A DNA stretch of 64,000 nt from a virus. Position numbers and translations under genes: made by a program. The stretch is taken from IMG/VR virus record IMGVR_UViG_3300021490_000002, positions 1-64,000 of that record, one strand, 5' to 3'. This document shows, piece by piece, positions 1-6,337 of this stretch. Positions within the stretch are counted from its first letter, which is position 1. Every line of letters begins with the position of its first letter. The notes beneath the pieces are model-generated. The model did no database searches. It was not told where the DNA came from and was given only the letters and a program-made list of their open reading frames with translations.

Positions 1-587
1 CTTACGTAAGACATAGCAAACTTTTGGGAAAAAGGTAAAACTACAAAGATACCTTTTTCCCAATGAGTCCCACCATTGCTGGTGTTTTTCCAGCAATGGT
101 GGAATATAGTATGGTCAAAACTGTCAACTGACAGTTTTGACCAGCTCCCTACCATTGTTTCTTTCTCTTTATATAATCCGATAAATACCTTTGCTTGTTT
201 CTCCTCTTTTAATGGAATCCTTTGTTTTTCAATTACTATTTGATTGACACAGTCAATCAAATAGTAATCCCTAGACAATATTTTTGGTGGACGGACACAC
301 AAGCTGTTTTGGAAGGTTATAAGTAAGGGATAGTCTAAACTATCAAGGGATATATCCCTTGATAGTTTAATTTGCGGATTGTTCTTGTGACTATAAGCAC
401 ACTCCACGTCAAAATAAATCCAGTTATCCGTTTCCTTGAGTTTCCTTAAGGAAACGGATAACTTTAATTCAACAATGTTAAAAAATCTTTTCCTGTATCC
501 CTTGAAACCAATAAGTTTTTTGGCTTCAAGAGGATGTTCTCTTAAAAATTTCCTTGCTTCACTGAAAGAATTAAATTTGTTTTGCAT
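1..587 (-). CDS. Hypothetical protein, partial, hairpin-rich gene
   Basis: An open frame of at least 195 codons starts at the ATG on 585-587 and runs off the left edge without a stop. The start is set by an AAGGGGGG ribosome binding site at about 595-602. The protein begins MQNKFNSFSEARKFL, is rich in K, L, S and F, and resembles no family I recognise. The coding sequence is broken up by strong inverted repeats (24-63, 70-102, 112-143, 232-268, 336-369, 422-463, 501-530), yet the frame stays open through all of them, so both arms encode protein. It follows the HTH gene at 614-1213 by 26 bp in the same direction and is probably co-transcribed with it. The open frame and RBS make it real; the function is unknown. 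Confidence 0.7.
   Translation of the reverse strand, partial: MQNKFNSFSEARKFLREHPLEAKKLIGFKGYRKRFFNIVELKLSVSLRKLKETDNWIYFDVECAYSHKNNPQIKLSRDISLDSLDYPLLITFQNSLCVRPPKILSRDYYLIDCVNQIVIEKQRIPLKEEKQAKVFIGLYKEKETMVGSWSKLSVDSFDHTIFHHCWKNTSNGGTHWEKGIFVVLPFSQKFAMSYV
24..463. repeat. Array of perfect inverted repeats inside the partial gene
   Basis: Hairpin arms read from the sequence: 24-37/50-63 (14 bp), 70-82/90-102 (13 bp), 112-126/129-143 (15 bp), 232-248/252-268 (17 bp), 336-350/355-369 (15 bp, whole 34-nt element palindromic) and 422-437/448-463 (16 bp). Each has its own sequence, so this is not one dispersed repeat. A further stem at 501-510/521-530 has one mismatch, an A-C pair on the plus strand that would be a G-U pair in the minus-strand transcript. 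A perfect 10-bp palindrome lies at 1-10. Confidence 0.9.
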
Positions 588-613
588 AATAAACCCCCCT
601 TAAGTTATTGATT

Positions 614-1213
614 TTATTGACAAATTTCCTTTTGTCCATACATTGTGTTATTGTCCAATGTATGGACAAATTTTATCTCATACCTTTTCAAATAATCTTT
701 AATTTTCCTTTTCAAGGATTTGTACAAGTAAGCGTCAGGGTACTCTATCCCGTCCAGGGATAGCGTATAAGCAAAATTCAAGAGATAATCTTTCAAATGT
801 TCCCTTTCTATCCCGCTTAAGAGATAGGGAACATTTGAAATGATTTTATTTACATAACCATAAACCGATATGGGATTGTCCAAATAATCCCATATCGGTT
901 TAAATTTTTTATTCTTTTTTGTCTTGACAGTTTCAGAGTAGTCTGGATTGTCCATGTACTTTTGGAACAGTCTATGTGCTGTTCCATGTGGACAATCCAA
1001 TATTTCGCCTATCTGACGATAGGTGAAATTAAAGGATTTTCTCAAGACATATACATGCCTTGAGAAAATTCTTCTTTCGTCAAAATTCATTTCATAAATT
1101 TTAGTGATAGTCTTAATCCTTAGTTCGGGATTAAGACTATCACTAAAATTTTTCTCCAGGTTTTTTAACCTGGAGAAAAGATATTTTTTTGTATAGCAAT
1201 TAAGATTTAACAT
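614..1213 (-). CDS. HTH DNA-binding protein, hairpin-rich gene
   Basis: A 199-residue protein. Residues about 57-90 read as a helix-turn-helix of the sigma-70 region 4 / resolvase type (RKSFNFTYRQIGEILDCPHG), where FTYRQIGEIL would be the first helix and the following residues the recognition helix. The rest is basic (K/R-rich) and unrecognised. The start at 1213 is preceded by GGAG about 9 nt upstream. The gene lies just downstream of an intrinsic terminator (1246-1293), with only about 30 nt between, so its expression may depend on read-through. The coding region is packed with hairpins of up to 24 bp. It could be a regulator acting on the repeat-rich region at 1430-1970; that is inference from proximity. 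No paralogue is seen in the window. Confidence 0.65.
   Translation of the reverse strand: MLNLNCYTKKYLFSRLKNLEKNFSDSLNPELRIKTITKIYEMNFDERRIFSRHVYVLRKSFNFTYRQIGEILDCPHGTAHRLFQKYMDNPDYSETVKTKKNKKFKPIWDYLDNPISVYGYVNKIISNVPYLLSGIEREHLKDYLLNFAYTLSLDGIEYPDAYLYKSLKRKIKDYLKRYEIKFVHTLDNNTMYGQKEICQ
631..1179. repeat. Array of inverted repeats inside the HTH gene
   Basis: Arms read directly: 631-645/656-670 (15 bp), 741-751/757-767 (one mismatch), 791-805/826-840 (15 bp), 861-877/886-902 (17 bp), 944-954/989-999 enclosing 963-970/979-986, 1003-1013/1018-1028 (one G-T), 1036-1046/1059-1069 (11 bp), 1096-1119/1128-1151 (24 bp) and 1150-1162/1167-1179 (13 bp). Mean spacing is about 60 nt. Base composition alone would give a 13-bp perfect hairpin with a loop of 20 nt or less roughly once per thousand such regions. 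Confidence 0.9.
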
Positions 1214-1245
1214 CTTTCTTTCTCCAAATTTTTAAAGGTTAAACG

Positions 1246-1293
1246 AAAAAAAAAGGCAATACAATTTTAAGATAAACTTAAAATTGTATTGCC
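1246..1293 (-). terminator. Intrinsic terminator, minus strand
   Basis: A perfect 17-bp stem (1255-1271/1277-1293, 5-nt loop) is followed on the minus strand by nine T residues (1246-1254). This is a strong Rho-independent terminator for leftward transcription. It overlaps the end of the 31-codon gene and lies 33 nt upstream of the HTH gene start, so it separates the two or attenuates the latter. Confidence 0.85.
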
Positions 1294-1373
1294 CACAGAT
1301 AACCAACATAGCAACTAGCGATTATACTAGTTGCTACAAATACAAAATTTTTAACATAGTTTAAAATTTTCAT
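1278..1373 (-). CDS. Small single-pass membrane protein (31 aa)
   Basis: A 31-codon frame begins at the ATG on 1371-1373, with GAGGT about 9 nt upstream inside a purine-rich tract. The product starts MKILNYVKN and continues with a hydrophobic stretch of about 20 residues (FVFVATSIIASCYVGYLWAI), which reads as one transmembrane helix or an uncleaved signal anchor with a short basic N-terminus. The stop lies in the stem of the terminator at 1246-1293. A 10-bp hairpin (1309-1318/1327-1336) falls within the coding sequence, matching the hairpin habit of the next two genes. It could be a holin-like, toxin-like or leader peptide; no homologue is recognised. RBS, start, hydrophobic core and terminator together make it credible. 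Confidence 0.55.
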   Translation of the reverse strand: MKILNYVKNFVFVATSIIASCYVGYLWAIQF

Positions 1374-1638
1374 TTTCCATACCTCTTTTTTTTCTTTTTT
1401 CCTTGACATTACCAACAATCACTTATCTATATGCTATACCCATGCCAAATGTATGATATACACATAATTTATATAAAATTTTTATAAATATGCGGAATCA
1501 CTGGAAAAATTTTAAAATTGCCAAAATATAGACACCAATTTTTTTGATTTTACATTGACATTTATTTTTATATTGACAAAATTTGAAATAGCGATTTTAC
1601 AAAATTTCATAAATGTATAAATTTTTTGAAAAATATTG

Positions 1639-1698
1639 TTGACAAAAATTGTCAAAAAATTACAAAAATTGTCAGCGTAATTACAAAAAAATTGTCAA
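1639..1698. repeat. Three iteron-like units at exact 21-nt spacing
   Basis: Units beginning at 1639, 1660 and 1681 share the pattern TTrCAAAAATTGTCA, the third with two extra A. The 21-nt period is two turns of B-DNA, so a protein bound at each would sit on the same face. The first unit is a near-palindrome (TTGACA...TGTCAA). Confidence 0.75.
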
Positions 1699-1750
1699 TA
1701 TAAAATAGTCAAAAAAGCGACATTATATTCAAAAACCATGCCAAAATTAT

Positions 1751-1824
1751 ATATGCAATGTGTGTGCCATGTGTATGATATATGCAAGAGATGTGCCAAT
1801 GGTGCATATGCAAGGGGTGTGCCA
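1751..1824. repeat. Three 19-nt direct repeats
   Basis: Copies at 1751-1769, 1780-1798 and 1806-1824 follow the consensus ATATGCAA..G.TGTGCCA. Related words (CCATGCCAA, TGTATGATATA) occur near 1440-1460 and 1737-1782. They are likely protein-binding sites. Confidence 0.75.
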
Positions 1825-1851
1825 AGACGGGGGCGGGTGGCGCACTAGGCC

Positions 1852-1964
1852 TCTCTCACATATATAGTAAAATTTTACTATAAAGATTCTTATTAAATTT
1901 TTACCGTAAGAGTTTTTATAAGAGTTTTAGTAAGAATCCTTCTCTCACATATATAGTAAAATTT
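1852..1964. repeat. 24-nt direct repeat pair with palindrome and inverted repeat
   Basis: An identical 24-nt element beginning TCTCTCACATATATAG occurs at 1852-1875 and 1941-1964. The first copy extends into a perfect 20-bp palindrome at 1863-1882. Between the copies lies an inverted repeat, 1885-1897/1926-1938, with one G-T pair. Confidence 0.8.
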
Positions 1965-2249
1965 CATAATGGAAGCTTTGTAGAGACCCACTTCTATACG
2001 CATTAAGTCCGATGGAGCATTCTCCCCTCCAGATGTATGAGGAGTGTGTTAGAATAATTCCGTGTAATCCTGTGTAATCCTGAATTTTCGGGAATTTTGT
2101 ATTTTAAATGATTTCAGTGGGTTAAATGGTAGAATGGGTGTTCTTACAGCGAGGATATGGAGTGAAGTTGGTGTTGTAATGTGTTGAAATTATTGTTTAA
2201 AAAATGAAATTTTGAGGAATTTGAAGGAATATTGAGATTTGTGGAGATT

Positions 2250-2271
2250 GAGGGAGGATTGTTCCTCCCTC
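2250..2271. other. Hairpin downstream of nuclease gene
   Basis: A 9-bp stem (2250-2258/2263-2271) with a 4-nt loop lies 12 nt beyond the stop of the nuclease gene. It lacks a following T-tract on the minus strand, so it is at best a weak terminator or an mRNA 3' end stabiliser. Confidence 0.4.
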
Positions 2272-2282
2272 CAGAGGTTGGT

Positions 2283-2741
2283 TTATTTGTGTGTGCAGTT
2301 TAGGTTGACTATGTTTTCGTGGTAATTTTTCATTATATTGTTGACGTTTAACCACTTGTTTTTTGTTGGGAGGAGTATTGTTCCCGTCAGTCTTCCATAA
2401 AAACCATATCTCCTATCGTGTAGCTGGAGGAGAACTGGGGTGGGAGGATGGAGTAAGGTTTCTAAGTATTCCTTCTCCCCAGTTCCCATTAAAATGACTT
2501 TGTCTATGGATACTCCACATGAGGATGCCTGCCTCTTTCCCTTCCTCCCAGACCTAACCTCAAACGTGTCTATGCCAGATAACCTGACTACACGATTACC
2601 TCTGAATGTGCAATTACACTCAACAGTATCACCATCTATTACCCTGACTAAAATACAATAATCATAAGAAGGTAAAAACGACGAAGAAAACCCAGAGAAA
2701 ATAAAAATTGATGAGATTAATAATAAAAGGTATTTTTTCAT
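2283..2741 (-). CDS. Secreted staphylococcal nuclease-like (SNc) protein
   Basis: A 152-residue protein. Residues 1-22 form a Sec-type signal peptide (MKKYLLLLISSIFIFSG, no lipobox). The rest follows the thermonuclease/SNc fold: VRVIDGDTVEC is the Asp-containing strand that binds calcium, RLSGIDTFEVR carries the IDTxE motif, and the YGFYGRLTG segment matches the DxYGR-type catalytic Arg region. It is short and the C-terminal helix is minimal. An AGGAGG site 10 nt upstream sets the start. Known family members hydrolyse DNA and RNA, and export implies action in the periplasm or outside. A role in degrading incoming rival DNA or released host DNA is inference. It shares an operon with the cell-wall protein at 2782. 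Confidence 0.75.
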   Translation of the reverse strand: MKKYLLLLISSIFIFSGFSSSFLPSYDYCILVRVIDGDTVECNCTFRGNRVVRLSGIDTFEVRSGRKGKRQASSCGVSIDKVILMGTGEKEYLETLLHPPTPVLLQLHDRRYGFYGRLTGTILLPTKNKWLNVNNIMKNYHENIVNLNCTHK

Positions 2742-2781
2742 TTTTGACTTGACCTCCTGTTTTTATAATTTTCCTTGACAA

Positions 2782-3288
2782 TTAGTCCCAGTAGTTTGAT
2801 AAGAGTATAAGCTTTACTTTGACGTTTTTCTTCTTCCCCAGAGTTTTTGCAATGAGAGGGCTGGAGACGAGGATATCTACTGTTCGTGTGTACCTCTTGT
2901 CCATTAAATCAACTACCTTCTTGACACCATAACCCTCTATGTAAATGTACTTCCCTAATAAATGCATTAAATCACGACTGACCGCAACATCCCTCCCAAC
3001 TACAACACGCTTGTTAAGAGCATTTTTGAAAGGAGTGGCGTCACACTCAGACTCCCTGGGAGTGTAAAAAGTGACAGTTACCTCGTAAGACGTTACACTC
3101 CTTAACCTCTCCTTCAACTCCCTTATCCCTCCCTCCAGAAAAGATACCCTGCTCTTTAAACGAATGTTCTCCACAATTAACCTGTCCACCCCTACATCGA
3201 AAATCCTATCATAACATAAAAAACTACATAAAACTAAACTAACTATTAATAGCAATACTACTAACACCTCCTTAACCCTAAAAAACAC
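2782..3288 (-). CDS. 3D-domain membrane-anchored cell-wall protein
   Basis: A 168-residue protein starting at a GTG (3288), with GGAGG 8 nt upstream. Residues about 8-27 are a transmembrane or signal-anchor helix and residues 33-65 are a likely coiled coil. Residues 70-163 resemble a 3D domain, the double-psi beta-barrel found in MltA/RlpA-type murein enzymes: VTFYTPRESECDATPF at the start, VVGRDVAVSRDL, then KKVVDLMDKRYTRTVDILV with the characteristic aspartates. Such domains act on peptidoglycan glycan strands. Membrane anchoring plus proximity to small exported proteins suggests a lysis role, for example a signal-anchor endolysin, but no separate holin is certain. It lies 40 bp upstream of the nuclease gene. 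Confidence 0.65.
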   Translation of the reverse strand: MFFRVKEVLVVLLLIVSLVLCSFLCYDRIFDVGVDRLIVENIRLKSRVSFLEGGIRELKERLRSVTSYEVTVTFYTPRESECDATPFKNALNKRVVVGRDVAVSRDLMHLLGKYIYIEGYGVKKVVDLMDKRYTRTVDILVSSPLIAKTLGKKKNVKVKLILLSNYWD

Positions 3289-3312
3289 CCCTCATACCTC
3301 CTCTTTTTACAT

Positions 3313-3636
3313 TTATTTGTTGACCTTTTCTAAACAGAAGTACGGGAATGTGAATGACCTAGTGTCCTCGTCGTGTAATTCTACCAAAAACCCATAACCA
3401 CCATAGTCATCCTTAATCCTCCCTACCTTCCCAATAAACTTATCCATCTCCTTTACCCAGACATCCTCCCAACCACCTTCCTTGCTCTCTGCCTTCCTCA
3501 CAATCCTCACCTCATCCCCTATAGATAACCCCGAAGCCTTGTGATTTTCTACATATTCCTTGACACTTTCCTCCCTCAATACCTCCCTCTCTAACCTTGC
3601 CCTCAAAGTCCCTCTCCATAATTTCTCCTTCCACAT
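3313..3636 (-). CDS. Small SH3-like hypothetical protein
   Basis: A 107-residue protein with GGAGG 6-7 nt upstream of its ATG. The N-terminal third is charged and helical. Residues 38-105 read as a small beta-barrel (SIGDEVRIVRKAESKEGGW, then MDKFIGKVGRIKDDYGGYGF and FPYFCLEKV), a pattern seen in short phage proteins of SH3-like fold and unknown role. It sits 1 bp from the gene at 3638 and belongs to the same leftward operon. No function is assigned. Confidence 0.6.
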   Translation of the reverse strand: MWKEKLWRGTLRARLEREVLREESVKEYVENHKASGLSIGDEVRIVRKAESKEGGWEDVWVKEMDKFIGKVGRIKDDYGGYGFLVELHDEDTRSFTFPYFCLEKVNK

Positions 3637-3637
3637 A

Positions 3638-4171
3638 CTACACCTCCTTTTTGTTGTTAACCCTTGACATTAATATATCATAAAAAACAAATTCATTAAA
3701 ATAGTCTGCACTGTAAATTGAATATAAATAACCATAATGCGCAGGGACTCCCGTCTTTCCATCTAATAACAAAGCACCCCACACCCTCCTCCTCTCTTCC
3801 CAGTCAGCAGCAGAAATGGTGTCTGGCCTGTCCGTGTTATCCCAATAAGAAAAATCCTCATACTTGACGTTCTTTAACCCAAATGGCGGTAACTCAAAAT
3901 TATCATAAAATAACATGCCATAAATTTTACCCTCAAATGGGAAAATAGCTACATCTAACTCGTAAAACTTCACAAACTCCTTCTTTCGCTTCTCTACCTC
4001 ATCCAAAAAATCCGTTACAGTACCTATCCCAATACCTTTCCTCACATAAAAATCCGCTAACCTGTCATACACCTTCCTCGTCCACCTCTCCCTCTCCTTA
4101 ACCAAATTCCCTAACAATACCTCCATATTACTATCAATAAACCTAACCCCCGTGTAAATCTTTACACTCAT
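3638..4171 (-). CDS. Hypothetical protein, first gene of a leftward operon
   Basis: The frame can open at 4213, but the ATG at 4169-4171 (MSVKIYTGVRF) has GGAGG 7 nt upstream and lies 40-50 nt downstream of a good promoter (4222-4250), so that start is preferred, giving 177 residues. The protein is mixed alpha/beta with many aromatic residues (YGYLYSIYSADYFNEF near the C-terminus) and no recognised motif. It is followed by two small genes, the 3D-domain protein and the nuclease, which form one transcription unit. Confidence 0.6.
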   Translation of the reverse strand: MSVKIYTGVRFIDSNMEVLLGNLVKERERWTRKVYDRLADFYVRKGIGIGTVTDFLDEVEKRKKEFVKFYELDVAIFPFEGKIYGMLFYDNFELPPFGLKNVKYEDFSYWDNTDRPDTISAADWEERRRVWGALLLDGKTGVPAHYGYLYSIYSADYFNEFVFYDILMSRVNNKKEV

Positions 4172-4221
4172 ACTACACCTCCATCCGTTAAAATATAATA
4201 GTATCCTTGCCATCTATGTGG

Positions 4222-4250
4222 AATATACACATGATGTGTCTATTTGTCAA
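4222..4250 (-). promoter_or_regulatory. Sigma-70-type promoter, minus strand
   Basis: On the minus strand TTGACA (4245-4250) is followed by a 17-nt spacer and TATATT (4222-4227). This is close to consensus and correctly placed for the operon starting at 4171. The -35 element overlaps a palindrome (about 4239-4255, TCTATTTG/CAAATAGA), which could be an operator. Confidence 0.7.
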
Positions 4251-4267
4251 ATAGAAATTTTTACTTT

Positions 4268-4759
4268 TTACTCTTGTGGTGGGTTGTTGAGGAGTGAGAC
4301 TACGTATTCAAGTTCTACGTGCTCTGTTTCTTCTACTACACCCCAGTCCCATATTATTTCGTCTAGGGCCTCTTCTGTTTCTGCGTTTCTGATTTCATTC
4401 TTTGTCTGGTAGTAGTATGCCATAACGCTGCTAATCCAGTCCCACACTTTTTGAATTTCATTAATGACATCTGTATTCCCAGAATCTTTAGCAATCTGGT
4501 AGAGGGATAGGAAGCTGGCTTGTGTTCCCTGATTGTAGTGTGAGCATATAAAGTCCTCAAATTCTTTTTTGAGTTTTGCTAATTTATATTCTTTCAATTC
4601 ATCTAGTGTGTACCCTGGAAGGGGTGTGTTTCCTTCCGAAATCCAGTCCATGATTTCATTGTAATGTCTGTTTCCAGGGTCCAGAGGAACAAACATTCCG
4701 TCTAATAAATATCCTTTAAGTTCTTTTGTCTCCATGTCTCTTACTTCTTTTACTTCCAT
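4268..4759 (-). CDS. Tail fibre assembly-like protein, paralogue of 34438
   Basis: A 163-residue protein with GAGGAGG upstream of its ATG. Its C-terminal ~95 residues (from about KLAKLKKEFEDF to the end) closely match those of the plus-strand protein at 34438-35004; both contain SHY..GTQASFLSLYQ.AKD, EIQKVW.W and VEETEH.EL. The N-terminal halves differ, and this one is shorter. It lies 15 bp downstream of a LamG-type fibre, while its paralogue lies directly behind another fibre. That arrangement is typical of fibre assembly chaperones (Caudo_TAP/DUF4376-like organisation), so a chaperone or fibre-cap role is inferred. The conserved helical half probably contacts something common to both fibre sets. 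Confidence 0.6.
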   Translation of the reverse strand: MEVKEVRDMETKELKGYLLDGMFVPLDPGNRHYNEIMDWISEGNTPLPGYTLDELKEYKLAKLKKEFEDFICSHYNQGTQASFLSLYQIAKDSGNTDVINEIQKVWDWISSVMAYYYQTKNEIRNAETEEALDEIIWDWGVVEETEHVELEYVVSLLNNPPQE

Positions 4760-4774
4760 GATTTAACCTCCTCT

Positions 4775-6319
4775 TTATAGTTCAGCATCAAATCTATATG
4801 GACTTGATAAGATTGTAGGTATGGTTCTCATTGGAATAATCCTGTCATTATAGGAATACGTTCCATCATCCGAATACCTGTAATACCTCAAGCACCTTAT
4901 CCTTTGCATATCTGGAGGGATGTATTCATATGCAGTTGCAACATCCCCTTCTTCTAGTTGAACATAATTTACCTTTATCCAATCTCCTACATCTTCCAAG
5001 CAATTCTCTCCGATTACTACCCTAAATGCCTCTTTCTCATAAAAGTGTATCTTATCAATATCAATATCTATTAAATCAAACGTAACTGAGAGCGTCTGAT
5101 ACTCTCCGTTTCCAGTGTACGCAAGCGTCCGAGTCCTATAAACCGTGTCATCTGAATATTTTAAAGAAACCTCAATATTTCTTGGCTTGTTTGAGGCTAG
5201 CTTAAACGAAATCGTGACTGGGCTCTTTTTAATTAAAATGTCCGAAACCATATTCCCTTCTATCCTCTGCTCTAAAGGAATGACTCTGTTGGATGTTCCC
5301 TTCTCCAGTAGAGTTATCTTACATGATTGTTTTTCAACTATTGACTTTCCTGTCTCTTGGACCAGAGATTGGATTTCAAATGGCTGGAGGACTTTGTTGA
5401 AAATTCTTACCTGGTCTATCTTATAGTTTTTGCTGGTCCACTGGTTTCCTATATAAACCCAACCGTCATTATGGTAGAGGTAATTGCTTTCAGTCGCCTC
5501 TACTTCATTATCAAAAGTTCCATCAATGTATAATTTTAGATGGGTTCGGTCTATGGTAACCGTTATATTGTGCCATTGTCTATAATTTAACAGTGTGTTG
5601 GCATATAAGAATTTTAACTTGTCTCTATACCAAGTATTGGCAATATAACGAAATCCGTTTTCAACTACTACTTGCCGATTGTCGGTGCTTACTAACCATA
5701 TACCAGGTTGCCTAGAATTATCCTGCGTAGTCTTCCACTGGTTGGTGTAACGATATGTTGTATCTTTTCCGTCAGGTGTTAGATGAAAGATATTTTGTCC
5801 AGCTCCTATATGTCCATACACATAAATCCATAAAGAGACTGTAAATTCGTTTGTCCCCCCTCTCTGAACCTTGTTTTCCGTTCTGAGCCAGCTACCCGTT
5901 CCTTTGTTGTAGTAATCTATACATCCGCCGAATTTTCCCATTCCCCAAACAATATTATTTTCTATGCAGTTATAGTTTCCCCCTAGGTCCTGTCCGTTTC
6001 CATCCAAAGGCCAGCAGGCAAGACAACTTCCATCTCCTAGAATATCCAGCACATCAACTGTAGCGCCCGCTTCTCCTGCAATCTCTATGTAGTTTAGACA
6101 TTCAATTTTGTTATCGTCAAAAGCTCCGCTCAGCCATCTATCAAAGGTATATTGTTTATTATTCTGAATAATAAATTTTTGTCCTCTTTGCATGACAGTA
6201 AAGTCACCATTAATTATCCTGTTCTTGTATCCAGAAATTGTAATTCTTTCTGTTCCAGGAATTATTGTTTCTAGGTCTCTTATTACTGTCTCTGTTATTG
6301 GGTCGTATATGTAACTCAT
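4775..6319 (-). CDS. Tail fibre with LamG/concanavalin-like domain (copy A)
   Basis: A 514-residue protein. The N-terminus MSYIYDPITETV is a variant of the YNPFT tag shared by other fibres here. Residues 30-52 carry a common fibre motif (RIINGDFTVMQRGQKF, then YTFDRWLSG). Residues about 95-320 form a LamG-type lectin fold, ending with WHNITVTIDRTHLKLYIDG and IDQVRIFNKVL. A second beta domain follows (330-480), with the DWIKVNYVQLEEG and ATAYEYIPPDMQRIRCLRYY region typical of phage tip proteins. It is a tandem paralogue of 6338-7819, 18 bp apart. AAGGAG precedes the ATG. A carbohydrate-binding receptor role is expected from the fold. Confidence 0.75.
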   Translation of the reverse strand: MSYIYDPITETVIRDLETIIPGTERITISGYKNRIINGDFTVMQRGQKFIIQNNKQYTFDRWLSGAFDDNKIECLNYIEIAGEAGATVDVLDILGDGSCLACWPLDGNGQDLGGNYNCIENNIVWGMGKFGGCIDYYNKGTGSWLRTENKVQRGGTNEFTVSLWIYVYGHIGAGQNIFHLTPDGKDTTYRYTNQWKTTQDNSRQPGIWLVSTDNRQVVVENGFRYIANTWYRDKLKFLYANTLLNYRQWHNITVTIDRTHLKLYIDGTFDNEVEATESNYLYHNDGWVYIGNQWTSKNYKIDQVRIFNKVLQPFEIQSLVQETGKSIVEKQSCKITLLEKGTSNRVIPLEQRIEGNMVSDILIKKSPVTISFKLASNKPRNIEVSLKYSDDTVYRTRTLAYTGNGEYQTLSVTFDLIDIDIDKIHFYEKEAFRVVIGENCLEDVGDWIKVNYVQLEEGDVATAYEYIPPDMQRIRCLRYYRYSDDGTYSYNDRIIPMRTIPTILSSPYRFDAEL

Positions 6320-6337
6320 CTTAAGGAACTCCTTTGA

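Larger units (their letters stand above)
1374..2282. other. Non-coding repeat-rich region, candidate origin or operator
   Basis: About 0.9 kb with no convincing gene on either strand. It is very AT-rich except for a G/C patch near 1828-1850. It holds three 21-nt-spaced units (1639-1698), three 19-nt direct repeats (1751-1824), two 24-nt direct repeats (1852-1875 and 1941-1964), a 20-bp palindrome (1863-1882), and a 13-bp inverted repeat (1885-1897/1926-1938). Many TTGACA/TGTCAA words occur between 1550 and 1700. Both flanking genes are on the minus strand, so it is not simply a divergent promoter. An iteron-type replication origin or multi-operator control region fits best; this is inference. 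Confidence 0.5.

Noticed and set aside
1-1293. CRISPR array or single dispersed palindromic repeat family
   Set aside because: Each hairpin has a different sequence and there is no constant repeat with unique spacers; the elements lie inside open reading frames.
1403-1431. Plus-strand TTGACA promoter candidate
   Set aside because: The -10 match is poor at permitted spacing and there is no rightward gene downstream in this segment.
1374-2282. tRNA or small ORFs in the non-coding region
   Set aside because: No cloverleaf with T-loop GTTCRA was found, and short frames (for example near 2022) lack ribosome binding sites.
2440-2661. Plus-strand frame opposite the nuclease gene
   Set aside because: The nuclease frame has motifs, signal peptide and RBS; this frame has none.
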